A stretch of 64,000 bases of DNA from Halorussus litoreus. Its GTDB lineage: Archaea; Halobacteriota; Halobacteria; Halobacteriales; Haladaptataceae. A program made the position numbers and the translations under genes. The first letter of the stretch is position 1. Each line of letters opens with the position of its first letter. The stretch spans positions 33,081-97,080 of the forward strand of contig NZ_QLVG01000031.1 of assembly GCF_003382685.1 (NCBI RefSeq). Reading direction: 5' to 3'. Below, piece after piece: positions 8,057 through 16,150 of this stretch. The notes under the pieces are model-generated. The model was not told where the DNA came from and did not search any database. It saw only the letters and a program-made list of their open reading frames with translations.

Positions 8057-8920
8057 TTACAGCCTGAACACCCGCGACAGCATCGACCCGCCACCCGCTC
8101 GCGCCATGATGACCGTCCCCTCAGCCCGCCGGCCGACCGCCCGCGGAACCGACCCGACGACCCGCCGTCGGATGGGACCGGTCCGGGTCGCGCCGAGCAC
8201 CGTCACGTCGCGCTCGCGCGAGGCCGCGACGATCTCGTCCGCGGGGTCGCCGACCCGAACCTCGGACTCGACCGCGACGCCGGACAGCGAGTCGGCGGTC
8301 GTCGCGAGCAGGTCCCGCGCGGCAGACTCGTCGTCGGGCGGGTCGACCACCCGGAGGAGGTCCACGCGGGCGTCGTTGCTCGCCGCGATGGCGCGGGTCA
8401 CTCGCGCCGCGAGTTCTGCGTGCGGGCTGTCCGCGACCGGGAGGAGCACGGCATCGACGCCGTTCGCGACTGCGCCGATCTTCTCGACCAGCACGTCGCA
8501 GTCGCCCCGGCGCACGATGCGGTCGACCTCGTTGCCGAGCACCGGCGACCCCCCGTCGCGCTCGCGCCAGCCGACGACGAGGCAATCGGAGTCGCGCTCG
8601 CGGACAGCGTGCAGGACGCCGCGAGCGACCGACGGCGCGACGAACAGCTTGCCGGAAACGGGCACGCCCGTTCCGGAGGCGACGGACATCGAGCGGTCGA
8701 GCACTGCCCGTCGCTCGCCGGCGAACTCCCGGGCGATGACCTCGTCGGTGAACATCGTGAACGGCGACTCGCTCGGGGTGACGCGGACGCCGACCACGAA
8801 CACCTCGCCGTCCCGGTCGCGAGCCACGTCCACCGCAGTCCGGACCAGTTGCTCGGCGTGGTCGGGGTTGCCCACTGCGACAGCGACTCTGTACTGGTCA
8901 ATGGCGTCGTCCGCCCCCAT
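8057..8920 (-). CDS. Universal stress protein with two UspA domains
   Basis: This 287-residue protein is a tandem of two UspA folds. Domain 1 (about 10-140) begins YRVAVAVGNPDHAEQLV and carries DSDCLVVGWRERDGG. Domain 2 (about 145-270) includes VTVLGATRTGPIRRRVVGSV (about 250-269), the phosphate-loop region of ATP-binding Usp proteins. Domain 1 lacks a clear G-x2-G-x9-G-S/T loop, so perhaps only domain 2 binds nucleotide. Usp proteins are cytoplasmic and often modulate transporters or stress responses; the partner is unknown. It converges with upp. The 184 nt to the next gene holds nothing recognisable. Confidence 0.85.
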   Translation of the reverse strand: MGADDAIDQYRVAVAVGNPDHAEQLVRTAVDVARDRDGEVFVVGVRVTPSESPFTMFTDEVIAREFAGERRAVLDRSMSVASGTGVPVSGKLFVAPSVARGVLHAVRERDSDCLVVGWRERDGGSPVLGNEVDRIVRRGDCDVLVEKIGAVANGVDAVLLPVADSPHAELAARVTRAIAASNDARVDLLRVVDPPDDESAARDLLATTADSLSGVAVESEVRVGDPADEIVAASRERDVTVLGATRTGPIRRRVVGSVPRAVGRRAEGTVIMARAGGGSMLSRVFRL

Positions 8921-9104
8921 CGTCGGGAATCACGCCGTGGGCGTGCAAAAGCGTTCGCGTCGTCCTGCTCGGCAGCGTTCAGCTATGCAGTCAGAACGAG
9001 TGTCGAGGACATCTCGCAGTTGTACTGGCTCGTCCGAACACGACCTTGCCGACAATCCCCAGTCCTACTTCCAACCCTAGTTCCGCCGGCAACCCTACCT
9101 TCAC

Positions 9105-9316
9105 CTACAGTCCGACCCACGAAGTCGAGACGTCGCGGTCGGGGAAGTGCCACCGTTGTTCGGGCAGGCCGTTCGTCTCGCGGAGTTCGATGCGAACGTC
9201 GAACAGCGGTGCGAGTCGGCGGACCGCCTCGGCGTCGTCGGCGACCGGGAGGTGGAAGTGTGCCATCCCCCGCGCACCGCGGACGTGATCACCCAGCGCG
9301 CTCACGAACTGCTCGA
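9105..9316 (-). repeat. Left arm of a 212-nt inverted repeat (pairs with 16611-16822)
   Basis: The 3' part of this gene matches the reverse complement of 16611-16822 with 7 mismatches in 212 nt by hand alignment. All mismatches are silent or in the stop codon. The two arms point away from each other and bound a segment of about 7.3 kb. Confidence 0.9.
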
Positions 9317-9791
9317 CAGTCTCCGAATCGTGTTGGGGGACGAGATACGAGAGGGTGAACACCGAGACGCGGAGCTGCGCCGGCTCGAATCCGTTCTCGG
9401 CGCGCTTCAGCCTCGTGATGGCGTCGCAGATGCCCGTCCGGAATTCGTCGAGGTCCTGCCGGCCACAGTCGCCCGTGCCGTGCGAGGACTCGGTGCTGGC
9501 GGCGGCAGTCGCGGACCGGGTCCCGCAGTCGTAGTCGAGGAGATGGACGTTCCCGTCGTCCACCGAGGCGTCGTCGGGCAGGAGGTTGTCCACGTCCGCA
9601 GACGGGTAGTCGGTGAGTGCGAGGAGGCGCGTCCGGGAGCGGTCGGTCCGCCCCATCAGCTTGCGTGTGACGTGCTCGGACACCCGTTCGCGCACTTTCC
9701 CGGTCACCAGTACGGTACAGCCGTCCCGCTTCAGCGACGCCAACCGCTTCCGGAACGTCGGCGGGTCGACTGTGTCCCGGTCGCTGCCCAT
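9105..9791 (-). CDS. Haloarchaeal regulator-like protein (DUF7504-like), copy 1
   Basis: This 228-residue protein belongs to a haloarchaeal family I recall as DUF7504, a degenerate RecA/KaiC-like fold without a Walker A motif. The N-terminal strand is GCTVLVTGKV, followed by RTRLLALTDYPSA, and the C-terminal half has QLRVSVFTLSYLV and GMAHFHLPVADDAEAV. Its function is not established. I prefer the ATG at 9791 over the one at 9809. The TATA-like AAATTTTAAA is placed for a start site just upstream of 9791, and this start aligns with the paralogue at 16151-16822. The last 70 residues are identical between the copies, whereas the N-terminal halves are only about half identical. Confidence 0.75.
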   Translation of the reverse strand: MGSDRDTVDPPTFRKRLASLKRDGCTVLVTGKVRERVSEHVTRKLMGRTDRSRTRLLALTDYPSADVDNLLPDDASVDDGNVHLLDYDCGTRSATAAASTESSHGTGDCGRQDLDEFRTGICDAITRLKRAENGFEPAQLRVSVFTLSYLVPQHDSETVEQFVSALGDHVRGARGMAHFHLPVADDAEAVRRLAPLFDVRIELRETNGLPEQRWHFPDRDVSTSWVGL

Positions 9792-10132
9792 GCTGATAGC
9801 GCATACCATCGTGAGGGATTTAAAATTTGGTAATCTATATTCGATTCAACGAGTTCAGTCGTTTGAAATACATTGGCCATCCGTCACGATAGCGGCTCGG
9901 ACCAGCGGTGTTCAGCTACGTGCGGTCAGATCCTGCTTCGCTCGGTGAATCAACTGATAGTTCTGGTGTCTGCGCGAGTGAAACGAGCACGTGCTCGTCA
10001 CGAGCGAAGCGACGTGAGGGTGTCGAGCCCGCCGAGGGCTTTCGGAGACGTCTCACTGACTCCACTACCGTATCTGAATGCGATTCCGAACTATCGCCAA
10101 CACCTATATGTCAGCCCCACACACCCACACGC
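9792..10132. other. Intergenic region with promoters and a palindrome
   Basis: No gene is seen. The left part holds the AT-rich promoter (AAATTTTAAA on the minus strand) of the gene ending at 9105. A perfect 16-bp palindrome ACGAGCACGTGCTCGT lies at 9983-9998. An AT-richer stretch (CACCTATATG) just before 10133 probably promotes the small CxxC gene. Confidence 0.6.
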
Positions 10133-10354
10133 ATGACCGACGACGAGGACGAGCCGTGCAACGACTGTCGCGAGCCCGTCTCTGATGCGCTGGCCCGGAC
10201 CGTCCGGCTGACCGTCGACCGCTCGCAGATCGACAGCCAGCGGCTCTGCCCGGAGTGCTTCGCCGAGTGGATCGACCGCTACGAGTCCGAGATGCAACCC
10301 GACCCGGACCACACGCTCGTCGACGACCCGGACGCCGACATCATCGTGGACTGA
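10133..10354 (+). CDS. Small acidic CxxC protein
   Basis: A 73-residue protein with two CxxC pairs: CNDC (Cys9, Cys12) and CPEC (Cys39, Cys42). The spacing fits a single zinc knuckle. It ends with an acidic tail (DPDHTLVDDPDADIIVD). Haloarchaea encode many such small zinc-binding microproteins, some linked to stress, motility or biofilm phenotypes; I cannot assign this one. The ATG at 10133 follows the TATA-like CACCTATATG at about 26 nt, so longer in-frame starts upstream are unlikely. Confidence 0.75.
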   Translation: MTDDEDEPCNDCREPVSDALARTVRLTVDRSQIDSQRLCPECFAEWIDRYESEMQPDPDHTLVDDPDADIIVD

Positions 10355-10937
10355 ACTAGCGGATTGCCGAACCCCTCTGTATCGAGTGGAAACCGCCCGA
10401 CTGCGGGCCACTCCTCGCCACACGTCTCCTCTCGAAAGGCACCTACCGACCGGAATATAGCTCTCTGGAGACGCCCCCTATCGGTCGGCCTCGACGGTCG
10501 TCGAACCCCCTCGTTTCGGGTGTACGATCGCAGTACGGCACCGGATTTGTGGGAATCGTGCGGTCTTACGAAACCGACCCCTGTGTGGGAAGTAACAACA
10601 CGGGTGGGTGACGAACTGCTTCGGAACTCGTGACCCTGACTGGTCGCTCGGCGCTCGGAACTGGGTGGACGATGCCCGACCCGAGGACGTTGACGAACCG
10701 CGCCGCGGCCACCACGAATACAGCGCGGTCGAACTCGCGGACATCGGACAGTGAGGCCCGGAACGGCATCTATGGGCCGGTAGCGACGGATAGAAGAAAT
10801 GGATTCGAGAACCGGAACGGGTCGCTACTCGGCCATGTGGTATTGTACCGGGGTCGACCTGATAGCCCTTTGGCTTTTCAAGGGCACTCGCGCAGATCCA
10901 TTGCTGCCCGCCTAGTCTACTTGGTCCGCACGCCCGT
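10355..10937. other. Gene-poor stretch with a transporter relic
   Basis: I see no intact gene in these 583 nt. The only recognisable item is a fragment resembling the start of an MFS transporter on the minus strand (10659-10769). The rest looks non-coding. Confidence 0.5.
10659..10769 (-). pseudogene. N-terminal relic of an MFS transporter
   Basis: On the minus strand from 10769 the text reads like the first membrane helix of an MFS permease: DVREFDRAVFVVAAARF followed by VNVLGSGIVHPV. After about 37 residues the reading frame turns into unrelated basic sequence and ends without further membrane segments. This is most simply the remnant of a deleted transporter gene. An intact, different MFS gene lies at 12204-13535. 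Confidence 0.4.
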
Positions 10938-11333
10938 TCACGGCGCAACGAGTGCGTCTCCGTAGATCGGGACCATGTACAGGAGCAGCAAAGACGCACC
11001 GACGAGTGCTGCAACCGTAGTCGCCCGTTCGACTCTGGAAGGGCTACTGTATCTGGACGTAACGAGGACGGACGTGACGAGACCGATCAACGCAACCTGC
11101 AGGACCATCTCTACGTACGAGGCGTAGATTCCGGGGCGCCCGGGTCGAAAGATCAACACCGTCAGAACCGCCGAGGAGAGGGTCACTACTCCTGCCGCTG
11201 CTGTTAACGGCGTTCGAAGACCGGCCGCTCTAGCTATCGTGGCAGTTAGATAGCCGTTGAGAACGACTCGTAACCCGATTATCGTCGCGAGCACACCAGG
11301 GTTCGACGAGGTGGGGAAGAGCCAGTCAAGCAT
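10938..11333 (-). CDS. Small four-helix membrane protein, unknown
   Basis: From the ATG at 11333 this is a 131-residue hydrophobic protein with about four predicted membrane segments: near LATIIGLRVVLNGYL, AAAGVVTLSSAVLTVLIF, VEMVLQVALIGLVTSVLV and AALVGASLLLLYMVPI. It has no recognisable motif. A longer start at 11411 would add a basic, non-halophilic leader that I consider unlikely. It lies in a less GC-rich segment than the flanking housekeeping genes. Confidence 0.55.
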   Translation of the reverse strand: MLDWLFPTSSNPGVLATIIGLRVVLNGYLTATIARAAGLRTPLTAAAGVVTLSSAVLTVLIFRPGRPGIYASYVEMVLQVALIGLVTSVLVTSRYSSPSRVERATTVAALVGASLLLLYMVPIYGDALVAP

Positions 11334-11452
11334 CGTTCGAAGTTCCGATACGGGAGTCCGACAGTGCGCTCTCAGGGGCGTTCCTCGCCGCCCCATCACT
11401 CGAATATACAACTGTTCCGATGTGTCTACTCATCTGATTGTTTTTCGTGGCG

Positions 11453-12031
11453 TCAGTATATAACCTCGAGGTCGCCGTCCGACGACGAGAAGTCATCACC
11501 GTTTCCGACGCTCTCGCTCGACGACGAGTATCCAAGCCCTTCCCACGTGTCGACGAACTTGTCCCGGGCATCGTCGAACCGCCACTGCTCGTCACCGGGG
11601 GCGATACCGTGGTCCGCCGGATCGCGGTGGGCGGCTCCGACGACTTCGTGACCACCGTAGTAATCGTCGGGGATGTTGTACAGTCTGCCGTGCCACTGTT
11701 CTCCGGGAACCAGCCCTGCTTCCTCTTTGATGTGCTTGTCCTCTGATTTTTCCACGTCGCCATTGCTCGTCTCGTATCCGACGTACGACGAGAAAGACGG
11801 GACGTAGATACTACCCCATCCGTCGTCGAGCATGTCCTGTTTGACGTTTTGGGCAGTAAAGTCACCGTCGTACCACGTGACGTTGATCGGCCCGGTCTTC
11901 TCGTCCAGATCTCCGCTACTGTACGTGTAGAGCGGCCCGTTGTAGGCCGATGGAGAACTGGCGACGGATGCGTCCCGATCTTCCGCTCGTTCGCTCGCGA
12001 TTCGCTCTTTCTCCAATTTTTCGGCATGCAT
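11453..12031 (-). CDS. Hypothetical acidic protein, probably 5'-truncated
   Basis: This 192-residue protein from the ATG at 12031 is rich in Asp, Ser, Gly and Tyr. It contains TGPINVTWYDGDFTAQNVKQ and later WHGRLYNIPDDYYGGHEVVG and AAHRDPADHG. I do not recognise the family. Upstream of the ATG the same frame stays open for about 30 codons and still reads like protein (NPDRAFTISYDDDAILGTF) before a stop near 12125, with no start codon in that stretch. The gene may have lost its 5' end. It lies in the lower-GC segment between the two DUF7504-like copies. Confidence 0.5.
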   Translation of the reverse strand: MHAEKLEKERIASERAEDRDASVASSPSAYNGPLYTYSSGDLDEKTGPINVTWYDGDFTAQNVKQDMLDDGWGSIYVPSFSSYVGYETSNGDVEKSEDKHIKEEAGLVPGEQWHGRLYNIPDDYYGGHEVVGAAHRDPADHGIAPGDEQWRFDDARDKFVDTWEGLGYSSSSESVGNGDDFSSSDGDLEVIY

Positions 12032-12203
12032 ATGTTGTTCGAACGTGCCGAGTATCGCGTCATCATCGTACGAGATCGTGAAGGCCCTATCGGGGTTGCG
12101 GTACTCCTCAAACGATAATTTTGATGGAAGTCACACAGCCCTACGTCGATGACTACGTAAAGAGCGACGGTGGCGCTTCGCACGAAACGGCCCACCCATC
12201 GGC

Positions 12204-13535
12204 CTACCGATACGCCTCGAACTCCTCGCCGAACAGGAGGAAGTATCCCGTCCCGACCAGTCCGACCGCAGCGGCGATCGTAAAGGCGACGTCCGGGCTC
12301 ACGAACTCCCAGAGGTAGCCCCCGAGCGCGGCGCTAGGGATGACCACGGTGTTTCGGAGCAGGTAGTACGTGCCCGTCACGCGACCGCCAGCGCCCCGTT
12401 CGGCGGGACCGACGATGAGCGCCTTGTGCGAGGGCAGACCCGCGAACCGGAGTCCGGAGAACGCGAACACGAGGACCATCGCGGTCGCGCTCGCCGGGGC
12501 GTTGATGAGCACGACCGGGAAGACGGCGTAGACCGCGAACCCGAGCGCGACCACGGGCTTGAGGCCAACGTACTCGGCGGCCTTCGCGGCGGGTGCCATC
12601 ACCAAGAGCGCCACCAGCATCTCCACGCCGAGCAGGTAGCCGAACAGGGCCTGGGGCGAGAGGTCGAGCGCGTAGGAGAACCCGGCCAGCGAGACGGTCG
12701 CGTTCAGGCCCACTTCGCGGAACTGGGTGACCACCAGCACGAAGAACACGTACACCATGCCGTTGGCGAACCGGACCAGCGTGTCACCGACCAGCAGCGG
12801 TCGGAGTTCGTCGGGCATCTCCCGGAGGTCGCGCCGAATTTGGTCGACGCCCCCGAACGAGTCACCGATGGTGTCCTCGCTGGCGTCGTAGCGGACGTGC
12901 TGGACGACCGTCCCGAGCGCGCCGAAGACGACCCCGACCGCGAGCACGTACTGGAAGCTGACCGTGAACTCGGGATGGAGGCCGATGAGGACCGCCGCGA
13001 GGACGGGGCCGACGAGGAACGCGGTCCGGCGGAACGTCTCGGTGCTGGCGAAGCCCGCCGCGAGCCGCGAAGGGTCGGTCGCCTGCTTGACGACCGCGAA
13101 GGTGGCACCGAGGCCGAACGACTTCCACGCTTGTGCGAGGAGCAGGCCGACGAAGATCCAGAGCCACGGCTCGACCGTCACCCCGCCAACGGTGAACGCG
13201 CCGACCGCGGGCGCGACGAGCCAGACGGCGAAGCCGACGGTCGAGAGGAGTCCGAACACCGTCAGCGCGTACCGCGAGCCGATCCTGTCCGAGACCGCGC
13301 CGCCCGGGTAGGGGTAGAGCGCGGAGACGACGTTCCCGAAGGTCCCGAACAGCCCGACGACGAATCCGGAGGCACCCAGTGCGACCATGTACTCCGGGAG
13401 GAACCGGCTGGTCATCTGGAAGCCGAGGCTGAAGGCGAACATCGCGAGCGAGAGCACCAGCACGTCGCGCTGGAGGCCGAGGAACTGCCGGAACGCGTCG
13501 ATGGGTCCCGCGGCCTCCGCCTGCTCTCGGGCCAT
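12204..13535 (-). CDS. MFS transporter
   Basis: This 443-residue polytopic protein has about twelve hydrophobic segments in two halves. The loop between helices 2 and 3 holds the MFS signature region GGAVSDRIGSRYALT. The fold is clear but the substrate is not; export of drugs or metabolites is only a guess. I chose the ATG at 13535 (MAREQ...). An in-frame ATG at 13601 would add 22 residues of non-haloarchaeal composition. A short cytosolic N-terminus (AEAAGPIDAFRQFLGLQRDV) precedes helix 1. It is divergent from the CHAT-like gene. Confidence 0.85.
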   Translation of the reverse strand: MAREQAEAAGPIDAFRQFLGLQRDVLVLSLAMFAFSLGFQMTSRFLPEYMVALGASGFVVGLFGTFGNVVSALYPYPGGAVSDRIGSRYALTVFGLLSTVGFAVWLVAPAVGAFTVGGVTVEPWLWIFVGLLLAQAWKSFGLGATFAVVKQATDPSRLAAGFASTETFRRTAFLVGPVLAAVLIGLHPEFTVSFQYVLAVGVVFGALGTVVQHVRYDASEDTIGDSFGGVDQIRRDLREMPDELRPLLVGDTLVRFANGMVYVFFVLVVTQFREVGLNATVSLAGFSYALDLSPQALFGYLLGVEMLVALLVMAPAAKAAEYVGLKPVVALGFAVYAVFPVVLINAPASATAMVLVFAFSGLRFAGLPSHKALIVGPAERGAGGRVTGTYYLLRNTVVIPSAALGGYLWEFVSPDVAFTIAAAVGLVGTGYFLLFGEEFEAYR

Positions 13536-13663
13536 GCGGGAGTAATTGGAAGGAGGTGTCAAAAACGGTGGGGTCGAGCGGTGGCCGGCGGGCCACAGCA
13601 CCGGGCGATTTTGCCGGAATGACGAGTGGGGTATAAGTAATTTCAGTCACTACGCGTTCGACA

Positions 13664-15697
13664 ATGAACCCGGAGTTTACGGCGCTCGTCGATTCCGACG
13701 GGGTCCGGATCACCGACCCCATCGAGCGGACGCAGTTCGACCTCCACGCGCCGGCGGCCGTCTCGCCGGGGCGAACGGACACCGACGCGTTCTACTTCCC
13801 GGTCGACACCGCGATCTCGGTCCGGACGCCGTGGCTCCGGACCACGAAGGGACTCGACGTGTACGCTCGAGACACTGACGGGAACATGGTGGGCGAGTCC
13901 AGCGGCGGCTCTCGCCTCGACCTCCCGGCCGACGCGTACAATCTCGAACTCGCCAGCACGCAGATGAAGGTGTACCTCGCGGTCGAGAGTGAGATCAGCG
14001 TCTCTGGCGACCCTTCGGCGGTCGACATCTCGTTCGGCGGAGAGACGCGGGTCGAGATCGGCGCGCGGTCGCTGCACGAGCAGCCGGCGGGAACGATTAC
14101 TGTTCCAGATGACGTCGGCGCGACGATGGACGCCGTCTCGCTGCTCGGCTCCGCACTGAAGACGACCACGTGCGAGCGGTCGTTCCCCTCGCTGCGGGGG
14201 CACCCACCGCTGGTCGAACCCGGCGAGAGATTCACGGTGGAGGGTGACATCACTCGCCCGGAGACGGGCGTCAAGATTCAGGTCCCGGAGAAGCGCGAGG
14301 CCGTCTACGAGGTCGCGCCGCTGGCGTTCTACCTCGGCGCGGACGTGGTGCCGGGGCGCGAGCCACGGCTCATCACCGACGACTTCGAGTACGCGCTCGA
14401 TGCGCCGGGCGACCTTCAGCAGGGCATCAATCAAGTGCTCCAGCAGGTGTTCTTCCTCGACTGCGTGACTCGCACCGAGGGCTACTATCAGGTCGACTTG
14501 CGGGAGCGGGCCGACCTCGAACCACACGTGGACCTCGACTTCGCCACTCTCTACGGTGCGCCGCTGGCCGAGCAGCTCCGCCGGTACCTCGACGTTCCGT
14601 TCGAGGTGGTCGAACCCCACCTCCCGCGGTGGAAGGTGACGATGGACGTGTCGCCGACCCACGAGAACGTCGCGGTGCTCCCGTTCGCCGCGGACGAACT
14701 CGCGGTGGTCCGCTGTCCGGACGACCCGGACCCCTCGAAGGTCGAACCGGAGCCGGAGGTGTTCGAGACGTTCTACCGTGGCGCGGGCGACAGCACCCTG
14801 TCGGCGGACGTAATCCACCCCAAGCCGGCCAACTCCATCGAGCAGGTCTGGGTCGGTGAGGAGATGCCCATCGGCGCGAGCAAGGCGACGCCGGAGTCGC
14901 TGAAGCGCCGCCTCGACGTGACGCCCAAGCACCAGATCACGGTGGACGTGGTCTGCAACGACGACCGCATGCGCGAGGAGGACGTGGTCGGCGACATCTA
15001 CGGGACGCGGGACCTCTACGAGTTCAACGTCACGGTCCACAACGACGTGACGACTGCGGGGCTTCGGAACCTGCTCAAATCCGACACCGACTTCCTCCAC
15101 TACATCGGTCACGTCGACGACCACGGCATTCGCTGCATCGACGGCATGCTCGACGTGTCGACCATCGAGGAGTCGGGCGTTCGTGCGTTCATCCTGAACG
15201 GTTGTCGGTCGTACGAGCAAGGCGAGCAGTTGGTCGAGAAGGGGAGTCAGGTCGGCGTGGTCACGCTAACGAAGGTCGGGAACGAACCCGCAACGGACGT
15301 GGGAACAGAACTCGCGCGGTTGTTAAATTATGGGCTCACCTTTGCAGGAGCGGTTGCCGTGATTATGGAGGACAAGCAAAGACAGTACACTGTATTAGGG
15401 GATGGTGGGGTTGAGTTAGTAAAGACGAAGTGTGGGATACCACTTGTAATACACATCGAGCGAAATGGCAGTGGATACTCGACGGAATTCCACGCTCATG
15501 CGACCACGAACTACTCGATGGGGTCTCTCATGAGTAATAAGTTCGGCAACTCACCAGTTCGGACTCTGGGATCGAGCGTTCTACAGAAACAGTTCGATAG
15601 TGATGGCCTCCGCGAGTGCCTAAACAGCGGGAAGAATCCAGTTAAGGTTGATGGCGAACTCTTTTGGAGCGACGAGATTTCTATTGATACTATTTAG
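13664..15697 (+). CDS. CHAT/caspase-like putative cysteine protease
   Basis: This 677-residue protein has a long N-terminal region (about 1-480) of mixed beta character that I do not recognise. It is followed by a region resembling CHAT (caspase HetF-associated with TPRs). The putative catalytic His lies in DFLHYIGHVDDHGI (about 484-497). The putative catalytic Cys lies in AFILNGCRSYEQGEQLV (about 508-524), followed by GVVTLTKVGNEPATDVG and a helix ending FAGAVAVI. These match the His strand and Cys strand of CHAT proteases. In bacteria, CHAT proteins act in caspase-like cascades, some in antiphage defence with gasdermin or CRISPR partners. No such partner lies beside it. From about 15318 the DNA becomes AT-rich, so the last 125 or so codons differ from the rest in origin or constraint. 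Confidence 0.65.
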   Translation: MNPEFTALVDSDGVRITDPIERTQFDLHAPAAVSPGRTDTDAFYFPVDTAISVRTPWLRTTKGLDVYARDTDGNMVGESSGGSRLDLPADAYNLELASTQMKVYLAVESEISVSGDPSAVDISFGGETRVEIGARSLHEQPAGTITVPDDVGATMDAVSLLGSALKTTTCERSFPSLRGHPPLVEPGERFTVEGDITRPETGVKIQVPEKREAVYEVAPLAFYLGADVVPGREPRLITDDFEYALDAPGDLQQGINQVLQQVFFLDCVTRTEGYYQVDLRERADLEPHVDLDFATLYGAPLAEQLRRYLDVPFEVVEPHLPRWKVTMDVSPTHENVAVLPFAADELAVVRCPDDPDPSKVEPEPEVFETFYRGAGDSTLSADVIHPKPANSIEQVWVGEEMPIGASKATPESLKRRLDVTPKHQITVDVVCNDDRMREEDVVGDIYGTRDLYEFNVTVHNDVTTAGLRNLLKSDTDFLHYIGHVDDHGIRCIDGMLDVSTIEESGVRAFILNGCRSYEQGEQLVEKGSQVGVVTLTKVGNEPATDVGTELARLLNYGLTFAGAVAVIMEDKQRQYTVLGDGGVELVKTKCGIPLVIHIERNGSGYSTEFHAHATTNYSMGSLMSNKFGNSPVRTLGSSVLQKQFDSDGLRECLNSGKNPVKVDGELFWSDEISIDTI

Positions 15698-15919
15698 GGG
15701 CCAGCTGTTCCGCACTGGATGCAGTCGGATGGTGTTGGTGCTTCTGACAGATAAAAACCCATCAGGAACAGCATTTCCACTAACTTTGGGTGCCGTCTCA
15801 ATCGTGCAAGAATCCAATCTTTCATCATATACCCATTCATCCCCCTGACCAAAAAATACTTTCATTAGAAAATATACTAAAAATTCTGTAGCTGTTTTAT
15901 ATCTGGTTTCGATCCACAT
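15620..15919 (-). CDS. Possible small AT-rich hypothetical gene
   Basis: A 99-codon frame overlaps the 3' 78 nt of the CHAT-like gene on the opposite strand. Its first 70 residues look protein-like (MKVFFGQGDEWVYDERLDS), and a weak TATA-like AAAATACAAA lies about 30 nt before the ATG at 15919. The part antisense to the CHAT gene looks less convincing. It may be a relic of an integrated element or chance. Confidence 0.25.
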   Translation of the reverse strand: MWIETRYKTATEFLVYFLMKVFFGQGDEWVYDERLDSCTIETAPKVSGNAVPDGFLSVRSTNTIRLHPVRNSWPLNSINRNLVAPKEFAINLNWILPAV

Positions 15920-16150
15920 CTCGACTAGCGATTTGTATTTTCTGTCAGCCGGTTACGGCCTCTACTCATCTTGCTGGCCGGGAAGCGTGGACGTTCAAAT
16001 TCTGACGCGCAAGAGCGCCCCTGACTGGAAGACGGGCCAACACGCGCAGAGAAATCCACGCCTGCTTAAACGTATCTCAACTACCTCTGGCGCTTGATTG
16101 CCGAATTAGATACAAAATTTTAAACCATTCGTCCGTCTCCGTGCTGGTGA
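15698..16150. other. AT-rich intergenic stretch
   Basis: Apart from the doubtful minus-strand frame ending at 15620, I see no gene. The DNA is much more AT-rich than the window average until about 15920 and contains runs such as AAAAAATACTTTC. The promoter AAAATTTTAAA of the next gene lies at about 16113-16123. Confidence 0.6.

Noticed and set aside
10478..11014. 178-codon minus-strand frame
   Set aside because: Composition is Ser/Arg/Cys-rich and unlike haloarchaeal proteins; only the relic in another frame at 10659-10769 is recognisable.
12426..13622. Long plus-strand open frame opposite the MFS gene
   Set aside because: The frame is rich in Arg, Glu, Asp and Gly but has no domain, and it mirrors the codon pattern of the clear MFS gene. 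Typical GC-rich antisense shadow.
13643..15220. 525-codon minus-strand frame opposite the CHAT-like gene
   Set aside because: Ends exactly where the GC-rich part ends and has no recognisable features. Shadow of the real gene.
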